Made by a program: the position numbers and the translations under genes. From NCBI GenBank assembly GCA_035573715.1, contig DATLZZ010000024.1, positions 102,606 through 166,605 of the forward strand: 64,000 nt of DNA, given 5' to 3'. The stretch comes from JACPRL01 sp035573715. Lineage in GTDB: Bacteria > Acidobacteriota > Terriglobia > Acidiferrales > 2-02-FULL-67-57. The notes beneath the pieces are model-generated. The model did not search any database, was not told the origin of the DNA, and was given only the letters and a program-made list of their open reading frames with translations. Positions 1 to 9,973 of this stretch are shown here, in pieces; the stretch's first letter is position 1; every line of letters starts with the position of its first letter.

Positions 1-222
1 CGCGCCGGCGGGCTGGTTGTCTGCGCCGGGGCCGCGGAAGTCCACTTCGATAATCTTCGTGTCGCTGTACCGCCACTGGCCTTTGACAAGTTGCGCACCC
101 TCGCGCGTCGCGAGGTCAATCGTCGCCGCCGGCGCGCCCGTGGGCGTGTCGGCGTTGGTCTGCCCAGAGACCGCCGGAGCGAGCCCCAGCACCAGAGCGG
201 TGACGACGAGGAATCTCGGCAT
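1..222 (-). CDS. Secreted protein, N-terminal fragment (runs off the window)
   Basis: Only the first 74 codons lie in the window. The protein starts at an ATG with a clear signal peptide (MPRFLVVTALVLGLAPAVSG, cleavage near Gly20/Gln21) and continues with a segment containing the phrase VKGQWRYSDTKIIEVDF. It lies 9 bp downstream of the GlcG-cupin gene in the same direction, so the two are probably co-transcribed. The short piece resembles, from memory, the N-terminal beta-sandwich found on some secreted gluconolactonase-like proteins, but this is a weak impression and no catalytic part is visible. An exported protein is well supported; its activity is not. Confidence 0.6.
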   Translation of the reverse strand, partial: MPRFLVVTALVLGLAPAVSGQTNADTPTGAPAATIDLATREGAQLVKGQWRYSDTKIIEVDFRGPGADNQPAGA

Positions 223-231
223 TGTGGCCTC

Positions 232-1110
232 CTACCGGACCTTGACGACGTAGTACAGGAACGGCTTGGTGGTTCCGACGAACCAGTGCGGCGTGTTGGC
301 CGGGACGATGATGACGTCGCCCTTCACCAGCCGGCGGGTTTCGCCGTTCTGGATGGACTTGCCGCGGATCTCGTTCGGCGCGGTGGTCATCGGCTCCGCG
401 ACCGTTCCGCCGGTGATGAAAGTGGCGGCGCCGTCGAGCACGTAGAGGATGTCGGTGTCGAGCGTGTGGACTTCCGCCAGGCCGGGAGCTTCGCGCCGGC
501 TGGCGTGCACCATGTAGTTGCGGCCGGCCTCTTCGCCGAGCAGCACCGCGCCCTTGGCAAAGGCCGCGGTCACATCGGCACTGGGGAAATAACTGACCGG
601 AGCAGCGCTCGCCATCAGGCCGGCCAGCGAATTGGCGCCGGCGATGGCCAGCTCTTCATCCTGCTGCGCGCTGGCTGCGCCGCTTACGCCCACGCCGCCC
701 ACCACCTGGCCATCCACCATCACGGGCACGCCGCCGATAAGCGGTGTGAAATCGTTGAGCGCCGTCATTACGGTGCGGCCCTTGCCGCTGGAGTTGATGA
801 GCTCTTCGAAAAAGCGCGTCGGGCGCTTGAACTGCACCGCGGTGCGGGCCTTGCCGATGGAAATGTTGGCGCCGGCGGCGAAGGTGCCGTCGAGGCGCTC
901 GAGCGCCATCAGGTTGCCGCCGTCGTCCACGACGGCAATGACGCCACCGGGCGCGTTCAGGCGCTTGGCTTCGGCTTTAGCGGCGGCGATGACCTGGCGC
1001 GCGCCGTCGAGCGTCAAACTCTTCTTCTCCGTCACCTGGGCGGAGGCGTTGAGCGCCAGCCCGGCTATGAGTGCAGTTGCCGACAGAAACCATTTCACGT
1101 TGACTCGCAT
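232..1110 (-). CDS. Secreted GlcG/HbpS-family protein fused to a C-terminal cupin domain
   Basis: 292 residues. The start at 1110 is chosen because a GGAGAGAAG ribosome site sits just upstream and the product then begins with a signal peptide (MRVNVKWFLSATALIAGLALNASAQ). Residues about 30-165 match the GlcG/HbpS (DUF336) fold: LDGARQVIAAAKAEA, then GGVIAVVDDGGNLMALERLDG, and the GGVPVMVDGQVVGGVGVSG glycine-rich segment. Members bind haem or small organic ligands. Residues about 195-290 form a single cupin barrel (LDTDILYVLDGAATFITGG, then GDVIIVPANTPHWF) with only one obvious metal-ligand His. It is the middle gene of a three-gene minus-strand operon with a DM13 protein upstream. The ligand is unknown; an extracytoplasmic sensor or binding role is inferred. 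Confidence 0.8.
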   Translation of the reverse strand: MRVNVKWFLSATALIAGLALNASAQVTEKKSLTLDGARQVIAAAKAEAKRLNAPGGVIAVVDDGGNLMALERLDGTFAAGANISIGKARTAVQFKRPTRFFEELINSSGKGRTVMTALNDFTPLIGGVPVMVDGQVVGGVGVSGAASAQQDEELAIAGANSLAGLMASAAPVSYFPSADVTAAFAKGAVLLGEEAGRNYMVHASRREAPGLAEVHTLDTDILYVLDGAATFITGGTVAEPMTTAPNEIRGKSIQNGETRRLVKGDVIIVPANTPHWFVGTTKPFLYYVVKVR

Positions 1111-1195
1111 TCTTCTCTCCTTCCAAATCTGGTTCCGATTGATCCTCCCCCGGTGGTCGGCCGCCGGGGGAGAATCCGACCGGTTCATTCGTTTC

Positions 1196-1657
1196 CTACT
1201 TGACCGGCTGCGCGAAACTGGCTTCGCCCAGCAAGGCTTCCGCCCAGGAACAGTAAATCTGTACCTTGGCGACGTCGTGGATGTAGGACGGCAAGGTGAT
1301 GGACTTGTTGAACTGGATGTCCTTGCCGCCCTTCATGCCCTTGGTTGCCATCGCGCCTTCCATCATGGCGCCCTCCTTCACGTCCAGCCGATCCAGCAGG
1401 TAGACGGTCCCTTTCGAGTCCACTACTTGCCAGTGCGGATCGGGCGTGTCGGGCACCTGGAAGTCATCCGACAGCGTCAGAATGTCCTTGCCGTCCTTCT
1501 TGGTGTGGGTCACCGTGCCGCCGTTGACCTTGACTCCCTTGAACGGCGTCGAGGTGTGCTGCATGTCGGCGGCGTAGGCGCCGACGGCCGTGAACAGCAC
1601 CGCCACGGCGACGAAAACCGCTAAACGAACTGCGCGTGTGTTGCGTGTCGAGTGCAT
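1196..1657 (-). CDS. Secreted DM13-domain protein
   Basis: 153 residues with an N-terminal signal peptide (hydrophobic stretch LAVFVAVAVLFTAVGAYAA). Residues about 35-150 read as a DM13 domain: a GGTVTHTKKDGKDILTLSDDFQVPDTPDPHWQVV strand pair, then YLLDRLDVKEGAM, and the late Cys in KVQIYCSWAEALLGEASF. DM13 domains occur in exported proteins and are predicted to bind a redox cofactor or take part in electron transfer. An AGGAGAGA ribosome site precedes the ATG. It heads the operon with the GlcG-cupin gene (85 bp downstream) and is divergent from the ECF sigma gene, so sigma-dependent expression is possible but not shown. Confidence 0.75.
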   Translation of the reverse strand: MHSTRNTRAVRLAVFVAVAVLFTAVGAYAADMQHTSTPFKGVKVNGGTVTHTKKDGKDILTLSDDFQVPDTPDPHWQVVDSKGTVYLLDRLDVKEGAMMEGAMATKGMKGGKDIQFNKSITLPSYIHDVAKVQIYCSWAEALLGEASFAQPVK

Positions 1658-1834
1658 CTCAAGTCTCTCCTGAGTGAATTCAACTTTCGCCGGAGTAGTC
1701 CCCGAGCCGGCGGTTCCGTTACAGCGGCCGCCGCCCGGGTGGACGCTGCGGCGGCGGCTGCGCTAGGATGGACGGGCTTTCCGGCCGCGTCGCGAGGCAG
1801 GTCGGCACGACCGGCTGCAGTGATTGGGGGGCGC

Positions 1835-2551
1835 ATGGACGAATCGGAGGGTGGGGGTAGCTCCAGTTTTTCCGGCGGCCCTACGGGTGTGCCGAGCGCA
1901 GCGCACGCGCCGTCGCTTTCCGCCGAAGAGTTGCAACTGATTCAAGGCCTGCAGCGCCGCGACGAAGCGGCTTTCCTGCAAGTCGTCGACCGCTACCACA
2001 ACTCGCTGATCCGCCTGGCCATGCTCTACGTCTCCCGCCGCGAATTCGCCGAAGAAGTGGTGCAGGAAACCTGGCTCGGCGTCCTCAAAGGGATTGACCG
2101 CTTCGAAGCCCGCTCCACGCTGAAAACCTGGCTCTTCCGCATCCTGCTCAACCGCGCCAAATCCCGCGGCCAGCGCGAAGCCCGCATGATTCCCTTCAGC
2201 GCCCTGTTCGACCCCGGGTCGGATCCGGAAGAGCCGGAGATGCCGCTCGATCGCTTCTTGCCCGACGACCACCCGGAGTACCCCGGTCACTGGGCCAAAC
2301 CCCCGGCCAGTTGGGGCGCCGACGCCGAGAAGCAACTGCTGGGCAAGGAGATGCGGGCTTACATCCAGAAGGCTATTGAAGCACTGCCCGCCACCCAACG
2401 CGAGGTCATCACCCTGCGCGACGTCGAGGGCTGGACCTCGGAAGAAGTGTGTAACGCGCTGGGCATCAGCGAGACTAACCAACGGGTTCTTTTGCACCGT
2501 GCGCGGACGCGTGTGCGAAAGGCGCTCGATGCACATTTTGGAGAAGGTTGA
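1835..2551 (+). CDS. RNA polymerase sigma factor, ECF (sigma-70 family)
   Basis: 238 residues from the ATG at 1835, preceded by a G-rich ribosome site; an upstream in-frame start at 1652 would add a low-complexity Ala/Arg segment unlike the family. Region 2 lies at about residues 45-115 (RYHNSLIRLAMLYVSRREFAEEVVQETWLGVLKG, then STLKTWLFRILLNRAKSR). Region 4 lies at about 165-230 (ALPATQREVITLRDVEGWTSEEVCNALGISETNQRVLLHRARTRVRKAL). The acidic, Pro-rich linker (DPGSDPEEPEMPLDRFLPDDHPEYPG) is longer than in the simplest ECF factors. The anti-sigma gene begins 5 bp after the stop. It directs RNA polymerase to alternative promoters when its anti-sigma partner releases it. Confidence 0.92.
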   Translation: MDESEGGGSSSFSGGPTGVPSAAHAPSLSAEELQLIQGLQRRDEAAFLQVVDRYHNSLIRLAMLYVSRREFAEEVVQETWLGVLKGIDRFEARSTLKTWLFRILLNRAKSRGQREARMIPFSALFDPGSDPEEPEMPLDRFLPDDHPEYPGHWAKPPASWGADAEKQLLGKEMRAYIQKAIEALPATQREVITLRDVEGWTSEEVCNALGISETNQRVLLHRARTRVRKALDAHFGEG

Positions 2552-2556
2552 ATCGA

Positions 2557-3426
2557 ATGGACATAATGGCCAGCTGCAAAAAGTGGGTCGAGCGCCTCAC
2601 CGACTATCTCGAGGGCGCCCTGCCGGCGCCCGAGCAGGTCCGCTTTGAGAGTCATCTGAAGGACTGCCCAGGCTGCCGAACCTATCTTGAGCAGATGCGG
2701 CAGACCATTCGCGCCGTCAACTCGCTCCGCGAAGCGGAGGGGGTTCCGGTAGAGACCAAGGCCAAGCTTCTGCAGATGTTCCGCTCCACCCAGCCCGCGC
2801 CGGCCGTGGACAAGAGCCGCCGGATCCGCCTGGGAATCCTCGACCAGTACGCCGCCCCCGGCGACCACATCGGCTACTTTTGGGAGACCGAGCAGGAGTT
2901 CGAGGAGGGCGTCGGCTTCTTGGCCGCCGGGCTCCACAACGGCGACGCCTGCTTTGTTTTCGGCCACGAAGAGGCCAACGACAAGGTTCTGGCCCTGCTG
3001 TGCCAGCGAGAGTTTCCAGTGGATGACCTGCTGCGCAGCAAGCGCCTGCAAGTGCTGACCGGCAACTCGTCCGGTGACGCCATGCTGGGCGAGATTGGGG
3101 CGGCGTTCCAGGCCGCGCTGGAGGCGGGGGCGCCGACACTGCGCCTGCTGGGCAACATCGGTTGGGGCAAGCGCAACTGGCCCGCCGACGACGAGATTCT
3201 GGCCTTCGAAGCCAAGGTAACCGAAGCCGCCAAGCAGCTCCCCTGCGTCATCGTCTGCATGTACGACGTGCGCTCGCTGTCCGGGCGCGTGCTGCTCAAG
3301 GGCGGCTTTGAAACTCATCCTTTGACCGTGCGCAACCAAGTCGTGCAGGAAAATCCTCACTTTGTCCCCCCCGAGCAGTACTTGAACGCGCTCCGCGGAC
3401 GAGCCGGATGGGAACGAATCCAATAG
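2557..3426 (+). CDS. Zinc-finger anti-sigma factor fused to a MEDS/DcmR-like sensory domain
   Basis: 289 residues. Start at the ATG 2557 with GAGAAGG about 9 bp upstream. Residues 4-50 form a ZAS-type anti-sigma finger: an early Cys (ASCKKWVERLTDYLEG) followed by the H-x3-C-x2-C motif in SHLKDCPGC. From about residue 90 to the end is a MEDS-like domain (GDHIGYFWETEQEFEEGVGFLAAGLHNGDACFVFGHEEANDKVLALL), the sensory domain named from methanogen/methylotroph DcmR regulators. The cytoplasmic fusion suggests a signal sensed by MEDS changes sigma release. There is no membrane segment, so the signal is probably internal. The gene follows the ECF factor with 5 bp between them. Confidence 0.85.
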   Translation: MDIMASCKKWVERLTDYLEGALPAPEQVRFESHLKDCPGCRTYLEQMRQTIRAVNSLREAEGVPVETKAKLLQMFRSTQPAPAVDKSRRIRLGILDQYAAPGDHIGYFWETEQEFEEGVGFLAAGLHNGDACFVFGHEEANDKVLALLCQREFPVDDLLRSKRLQVLTGNSSGDAMLGEIGAAFQAALEAGAPTLRLLGNIGWGKRNWPADDEILAFEAKVTEAAKQLPCVIVCMYDVRSLSGRVLLKGGFETHPLTVRNQVVQENPHFVPPEQYLNALRGRAGWERIQ

Positions 3427-3460
3427 TCTCGAAGACCGACCCGAGGTGCCGGGCGGACCA

Positions 3461-3709
3461 ATGAGCGTCTCGGACGAAATGAGCTGTAGGGAACTTGTGC
3501 GGGTGATCACCGACTACATCGAGGGTGTGTTGCCGCCCGCCGCTCGCAAGCGGTTTGAGGAGCACCTGGCCCTCTGCGAGGGTTGCCAGACTTATCTCGA
3601 CCAGATGCGCAAGACCATCCAGGTGGTCGGCCGTCTCAGCGAGGAGTCCATTCCTTCCGGGGCCAAGGCCGCACTCCTCCAGGCCTTCCGCGACTGGGAG
3701 AAAACCTAA
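3461..3709 (+). CDS. Small zinc-finger anti-sigma-like protein
   Basis: 82 residues from ATG 3461 (MSVSDEMSCRELVRVITDYIEGVLPP). It is a stand-alone copy of the ZAS finger of the preceding gene: Cys9 followed by the H-x3-C-x2-C motif in EEHLALCEGC, then a helix (YLDQMRKTIQVVGRL) closely similar to the corresponding segment of its neighbour (YLEQMRQTIRAVNSL). It lacks any sensory or membrane domain. It sits 34 bp after the MEDS fusion in the same direction, so it is likely the product of a partial duplication. It may bind the same sigma factor or act as a decoy for the first anti-sigma protein. Confidence 0.8.
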   Translation: MSVSDEMSCRELVRVITDYIEGVLPPAARKRFEEHLALCEGCQTYLDQMRKTIQVVGRLSEESIPSGAKAALLQAFRDWEKT

Positions 3710-4023
3710 CCGGCCGCCCGTCCCCAGCCCGTCATTCCGAGCCTGGCTCCGCCGGCTGTGGTGGATTCCGGGAATGGCACTCGCCTCGGCATACTTCGTC
3801 TCTGTGTACCGACGGTTCTCCAGCAAGGTGACCCTGGAGGAGGAAGGTTACTAGGCGGCCGCAAGCCTTGTTTCCGGCCCAAACCCTGTGGAAAAGAACT
3901 TGCCTTAGTGGTACTCTTGCGCCGCTGCCCGCGGGTCTGGCCGGGGCGGTCGTCACGGGGGAGAAGCCTGAGTTCGAACCGGAAGGCAGAGGGATTGGAA
4001 TCTCTAGGGAGGGAGAGTAGGTG
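3710..4023 (+). other. Intergenic region upstream of the polyketide synthase
   Basis: About 310 bp without a convincing gene. Short open frames here have no ribosome site and no recognisable motif. The start contains a degenerate match to the dispersed palindromic repeat family seen at 21477 and 42400 (CGTCATTCCGAGC near 3729). A GGAGG-type ribosome site just before 4024 belongs to the next gene. No clear promoter could be assigned. Confidence 0.5.
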
Positions 4024-5106
4024 ATGGAGGGTAGTGAGTCAAGCAATGGGCAGCCGGAAATCACGGTAGTCGCCACGGCGACGACCGTGCCCGCCTATCG
4101 AGTCACGCAGGAAGAGACCAAGGCGTACTTCCAGAGTGTATTCAACCTGGACGACAACCGGGCGCATGCCTTGATGTCGGTGATTGACAACGCCCAGGTG
4201 AAGCAACGCTTTTGCATCCTTCCGGTCGAGCACATCATCCGCCCGCGCCCGCTCTCGCAGATTACTCAAGAGTATCAGGAGCACGCGATTCGACTGGGCA
4301 AGAAGGTCGCCGCCGACGCCCTGGAGCGCGCCGGGATGAAGCCCACGGACATCGACATGATTATCACCGTGTCCTGCACGGGCGTCATCATCCCGTCGCT
4401 CGATGCCCACCTGGCGAACGAACTGGGCTTCCGCTCGGACGTGCGGCGGCTGCCCATCACCGAGCTGGGTTGCGCCGCCGGCGCGGCCGGGCTCAGCAAC
4501 GCGCGGCAGTTCATCCGCGCCTTTCCCGGTAGCAGCGTGCTGGTAGTGGCGGTCGAAATTCCCACCCTGACGTTCCAGCGTAACGACGTTTCCCAGGCCA
4601 ACCTCATTTCCACCATACTGTTCGGCGACGGCGCCGCCGCCGCCGTCGTCACCGGCCGGCCCGCCAGCGGGCCGCAGATCCTTGATGCGGTGAGCTACCT
4701 CTTCCCCCAGTCCATCGACGCCATGGGGTTCGACCTGAAAGAGACCGGCTTCCACATCGTGCTCTCCAAGGATGTCCCCCAACTCATCCGCAGCCGGATC
4801 AAGGAGTTGATTTCGAACTTCCTGGGCCGCAACCGCCTGAAGCAGGATGAAATCACCGCCTTTCTGCTGCATCCCGGCGGCCAGAAGCTGCTCCTCTATA
4901 TGGAGGAGGAGCTGGGCCTGTGCCGCTGCGACACCCAGCTCTCCTGGGACGTGTTGAGCGAATACGGCAACCTCTCCAGCGCCTCGGTTCTGTTCGTCCT
5001 CCACGAGTGCCTTACCAAACGCAATCCCAAGCCCGGCCAGCACGGGCTGCTGGGCGCCTTTGGCCCGGGCTTCAGCGCGGAGCTGCTTCTGCTGAAATGG
5101 GCGTAA
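4024..5106 (+). CDS. Type III polyketide synthase (chalcone/stilbene synthase family)
   Basis: 360 residues. The catalytic triad of the family is present: Cys150 (ITELGCAAGAAG), His283 (AFLLHPGGQK) and Asn316 (SEYGNLSSAS). The enzyme condenses an acyl-CoA starter with malonyl-CoA to give alkylpyrones or alkylresorcinols. A GTG at 4021 is possible, but the ATG at 4024 is better spaced from the GGAGG site. The next gene overlaps by 10 bp and encodes an isoprenylcysteine-methyltransferase-like membrane enzyme. This is the arrangement of Bacillus bpsA-bpsB and Streptomyces srsA-srsB, where the partner O-methylates the product. By analogy the product is probably a long-chain phenolic or pyrone lipid of the membrane; the starter unit cannot be read from sequence. 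Confidence 0.92.
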   Translation: MEGSESSNGQPEITVVATATTVPAYRVTQEETKAYFQSVFNLDDNRAHALMSVIDNAQVKQRFCILPVEHIIRPRPLSQITQEYQEHAIRLGKKVAADALERAGMKPTDIDMIITVSCTGVIIPSLDAHLANELGFRSDVRRLPITELGCAAGAAGLSNARQFIRAFPGSSVLVVAVEIPTLTFQRNDVSQANLISTILFGDGAAAAVVTGRPASGPQILDAVSYLFPQSIDAMGFDLKETGFHIVLSKDVPQLIRSRIKELISNFLGRNRLKQDEITAFLLHPGGQKLLLYMEEELGLCRCDTQLSWDVLSEYGNLSSASVLFVLHECLTKRNPKPGQHGLLGAFGPGFSAELLLLKWA

Positions 5107-5669
5107 GCGAAGTCGCTTACATCGCCTTGCTGGCGATTGTCGGCCTGCTGCGATTGGTGGAAATTCGGATCTCCCGCCGCAATCAGCGCTTCCTGGCTTC
5201 GAAGGGAGTCGCGAAAATTCCCGAGCCGCAGTTCCGCTGGATGGTTATCTTTCACACGGGGATTCTGGTTTCGGCCGGCCTTGAGGTGGTCCTTCTGCAT
5301 CGGCCGTTCATTCCTCTGCTGGCGCTGGGGACGGGGGCGCTGTTCCTGCTCGCCAATGCGCTGCGCTTCTGGGTCATCCGCACCATGGCCTGGCACTGGA
5401 ACGTGGAGGTGATGGCCTCGACCAGGCTGGGCGTGGTGACCGGTGGCCCCTATCGCTGGATTCGCCACCCGAACTATGTGGGCGTCTTTGTCGAGCTGCT
5501 GGCGCTGCCGCTGATTCACACCGCCTGGCTGACAGCGCTGGTGGGCTCGGCGCTGCATGTCCTCATCCTGCGCCGCCGGATCCGCGTGGAAGAGTCGGCG
5601 CTGCTGGCCGACCCGGAGTACCGCGCCGCCATGGGCTCCAAGCCCCGCTTTTTTCCCCGGTTCTCCTGA
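5097..5669 (+). CDS. Isoprenylcysteine carboxyl methyltransferase-like membrane methyltransferase
   Basis: 190 residues with several membrane helices (VAYIALLAIVGLLRLVEI, MVIFHTGILVSAGLEVVLL, FIPLLALGTGALFLLANAL). The C-terminal half has the ICMT signature: GPYRWIRHPNYVGVFVELLALPLIHTAW, then RIRVEESALLADPEYRAAM. The ATG at 5097 lies inside the last codons of the type III polyketide synthase, so translation is coupled. The BpsB/SrsB branch of this family methylates alkylpyrones or alkylresorcinols using S-adenosylmethionine. That substrate is inferred from the neighbour, not seen. Confidence 0.88.
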   Translation: MGVSEVAYIALLAIVGLLRLVEIRISRRNQRFLASKGVAKIPEPQFRWMVIFHTGILVSAGLEVVLLHRPFIPLLALGTGALFLLANALRFWVIRTMAWHWNVEVMASTRLGVVTGGPYRWIRHPNYVGVFVELLALPLIHTAWLTALVGSALHVLILRRRIRVEESALLADPEYRAAMGSKPRFFPRFS

Positions 5670-5675
5670 GAACGC

Positions 5676-6434
5676 TTACGGGACGCGGACGTAGGGCATC
5701 TGGGAAAGAAGGAACTCGGTCCGTTGTTCGAGGTAGGGCGAGTCCGGGTGGGTGGAGAAAAAGCGGGGGTTGGGAATCATGGCGGCCAGGCGCGCCGCCT
5801 CGTCGGCGTTGAGCTCGGCGGCGCGGATGCCGTAGTAATACTGGGCGGCGGCTTCCGCACCGTAAATCCCCGCGCCCCACTCGACGACATTCAGATAAAT
5901 CTCCAGGATGCGGCGCTTGCTGAGCACGGTCTCGAGCATCAGGGTCAGCACGGCCTCGTGGGCCTTGCGCAGGTAGCTGCGCTGCGGCGAAAGAAAGAGG
6001 TTCTTAGCGAGTTGCTGGCTGATGGTCGAGCCGCCATGGCGGATGCGGCCGCGGCGCTGGTTGCGGGCGTAGGCGTCCTCGATGGCCTCAAGGTCGAAGC
6101 CTTCGTGGTCGAGAAACTTCTGGTCTTCGGCGGCCACCACGGCGCGCTTGAGCTCAATCGAAATCCGGTCGTAGGGCACCCAGCGGTGCTGGAGCTGCGC
6201 CCGCGCATTGCCCGCCCGCAGGCGCTCGAGACCCTGTTGCATGAACGCGGTGGTTTCGGGATTGTGGTCGCGCAGCCGCCACACCTGCCAGAACACCCAG
6301 CCGTGATAGGCGAGAACAACGGCGAAGAGCGCAAGCAGCGCCCGGCGAAACCACCTCCAGGCGCGCCGCGGCGGCGCGGCCGCCGACACCGGGCCCGTTT
6401 CCGGAATGGCAGGGGTGGTTCCCACGGCCAACAT
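5676..6434 (-). CDS. mtgA: Monofunctional peptidoglycan glycosyltransferase
   Basis: 252 residues: a cytoplasmic tail, one membrane anchor (ALLALFAVVLAYHGWVFWQV) and a GT51 glycosyltransferase domain. Family motifs are intact: catalytic Glu in VVAAEDQKFLDHEGFD, then GGSTISQQLAKNLFLSPQRS, and KRRILEIYLNVVEWGAGIYGAEAA with the usual second Glu. It polymerises lipid II into glycan strands at the outer face of the inner membrane. No transpeptidase domain follows, which is normal for MtgA. It converges with the methyltransferase gene (6 bp between stops). Confidence 0.95.
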   Translation of the reverse strand: MLAVGTTPAIPETGPVSAAAPPRRAWRWFRRALLALFAVVLAYHGWVFWQVWRLRDHNPETTAFMQQGLERLRAGNARAQLQHRWVPYDRISIELKRAVVAAEDQKFLDHEGFDLEAIEDAYARNQRRGRIRHGGSTISQQLAKNLFLSPQRSYLRKAHEAVLTLMLETVLSKRRILEIYLNVVEWGAGIYGAEAAAQYYYGIRAAELNADEAARLAAMIPNPRFFSTHPDSPYLEQRTEFLLSQMPYVRVP

Positions 6435-6504
6435 CTTACCCCGTTGCAGGCTTGCTCAGCGTCCCTCAGGTATCCGAAGCGAGCGGTTCTCAAGAACCCG
6501 GGCG

Positions 6505-8766
<2,262 letters not shown>

Positions 8767-8808
8767 CCTCCGGTGTTGTACTCCTTTTCGGGCATAGCGG
8801 GTAGGGCT

Positions 8809-9507
8809 TCAGCGCGAGCTGTGCGCGGCGAGAATCTCCTCGAAGGCGCCGCTCACCTGTTCAATGGTGTGGAAGGCGCTGATCGCCAGCAAGGCCGCCT
8901 GCTCTTCGGCCAGTGGCATGGCGTCAATCGTCTGCCGCAGTTCCTCTCGGTGGTGCGGGTCGAGTTCAGCGTGTTTGAGCAGGGTGCGAAATGCGTCGCG
9001 CGGTGCGCCGGTGCGCGCCTGGATTCTTTTGAGCTGCGAGGCCGATGGCGGGTTGCCTTCCAGCACCGCCAGGTAGCCGAGCACAGCCACCGGATGAGCG
9101 TGCAGCGCCCAGTAATACTGGGCGCCGACCAACGCCGCGATGGCGGGCGAAGGCGGGCGCCTCAGCCACGTGGCCGTGTCCATCCCCAGCGCCACCATGT
9201 CGTCGAGCAGCCAGTCGTCGTGGTGCAACTCCTCGCGGATGTGCCGGTCAAGGTAGTCCCCCGTGCGCGCCGCCACCGGGTCGCCGCGGCGCTCGCGGGC
9301 GCAATCCCGCGCCACCTCCATCAGCGGAACGCTGGCGCGAATGGAGGAGTAGACCGTGAAAAAAAAGTCGGGGAGCATCTCCGCCAGCCGCGGGTGAGTC
9401 CAGAACGCTCGTGCCGCTGCTTCGAGCCGCGGCGCCGCCAGACTTATCTTCTGCCAGAGCAGGCGGCCGTGTCGACGAGCGGCAACTCTGCGGTTGGGAC
9501 TAGGCAT
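8809..9507 (-). CDS. Haem-oxygenase-like, iron-containing redox enzyme family protein
   Basis: 232 residues, almost all helical. Conserved His/Glu/Asp positions match the haem-oxygenase-like diiron family (pfam Haem_oxygenas_2 / TENA-like fold): YLDRHIREELHHDDWLLDDMVALG, then HAHPVAVLGYLAVLEGNP, and LLKHAELDPHHREELRQTIDAM. Family members such as UndA and BesC use a diiron centre to cleave or oxidise fatty acids or amino acids with O2; others act on thiamin or haem. The substrate here is unknown. It lies 49 bp upstream, in coding sense, of nothing obvious but is followed downstream by the kinase gene; the small protein at 9557 is encoded just upstream on the same strand. Confidence 0.75.
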   Translation of the reverse strand: MPSPNRRVAARRHGRLLWQKISLAAPRLEAAARAFWTHPRLAEMLPDFFFTVYSSIRASVPLMEVARDCARERRGDPVAARTGDYLDRHIREELHHDDWLLDDMVALGMDTATWLRRPPSPAIAALVGAQYYWALHAHPVAVLGYLAVLEGNPPSASQLKRIQARTGAPRDAFRTLLKHAELDPHHREELRQTIDAMPLAEEQAALLAISAFHTIEQVSGAFEEILAAHSSR

Positions 9508-9556
9508 AGTTCGACGCCGGAGGGCCAGGCCCGTCCGAGTGCGCGCCTTCGGCGCG

Positions 9557-9769
9557 CTAGATGGGGAACAGGGGCCGAATCTGTCCGCGACCCTTGGGCG
9601 CCGGGCCCAGCTTGCGGCGCAAGCCGATGAGCACTCGCACTTCGGTTTCGGTCAGGCGCTCCACCAACTTCCTTTCTTTCTCCGTGAAGTACTTGCGGTT
9701 CAAGACACCGGCGGCGTGCAGCCGGTCGAATTTGGAGAGTTTGCGGGTTCCAGCGGCTCTCTTGGCCAT
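9557..9769 (-). CDS. Small basic conserved-looking protein
   Basis: 70 residues, basic and helical (KLSKFDRLHAAGVLNRKYFTEKERKLVERLTETEVRVLIGLRRKLG). A strong TAAGGAGAG ribosome site about 8 bp before the ATG supports it as a real gene. The pattern of a short helix, an LTETEVRVLIGLRRKL helix and a flexible tail recalls the short proteins called aroma-sacti cluster domain in some databases, but this is only a remembered resemblance. It is 49 bp upstream of the haem-oxygenase-like gene on the same strand, so the two may be one transcript. Confidence 0.6.
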   Translation of the reverse strand: MAKRAAGTRKLSKFDRLHAAGVLNRKYFTEKERKLVERLTETEVRVLIGLRRKLGPAPKGRGQIRPLFPI

Positions 9770-9896
9770 AATGCGCTCTCCTTAGCTCAGCGTTGGGGTG
9801 GGAAACCAGCCTCGGGCCTCGGATTATGCCCCAACGACCGGCAATGTCAAGGAGTCCGTGGCCTACCTTCGCCCGAGTTCGACGGGTCGGGGAGAG

Positions 9897-9973
9897 TGGC
9901 GCGCCCGGAGGGACTCGAACCCCCGACCTTCTGGTTCGTAGCCAGACGCTCTATCCAACTGAGCTACGGGCGC
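9897..9973 (-). tRNA. tRNA-Arg (anticodon ACG)
   Basis: On the minus strand the acceptor arms GCGCCCG and CGGGCGC pair fully, the D arm reads TAGCTCAGTTGGATAGAGC, the anticodon loop is CTACGAA (anticodon ACG, reading CGN Arg codons after A34 deamination), and the T arm contains GGTTCGAGTCC. The discriminator base is G at 9900 and the CCA end is encoded (9899-9897). Confidence 0.98.
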
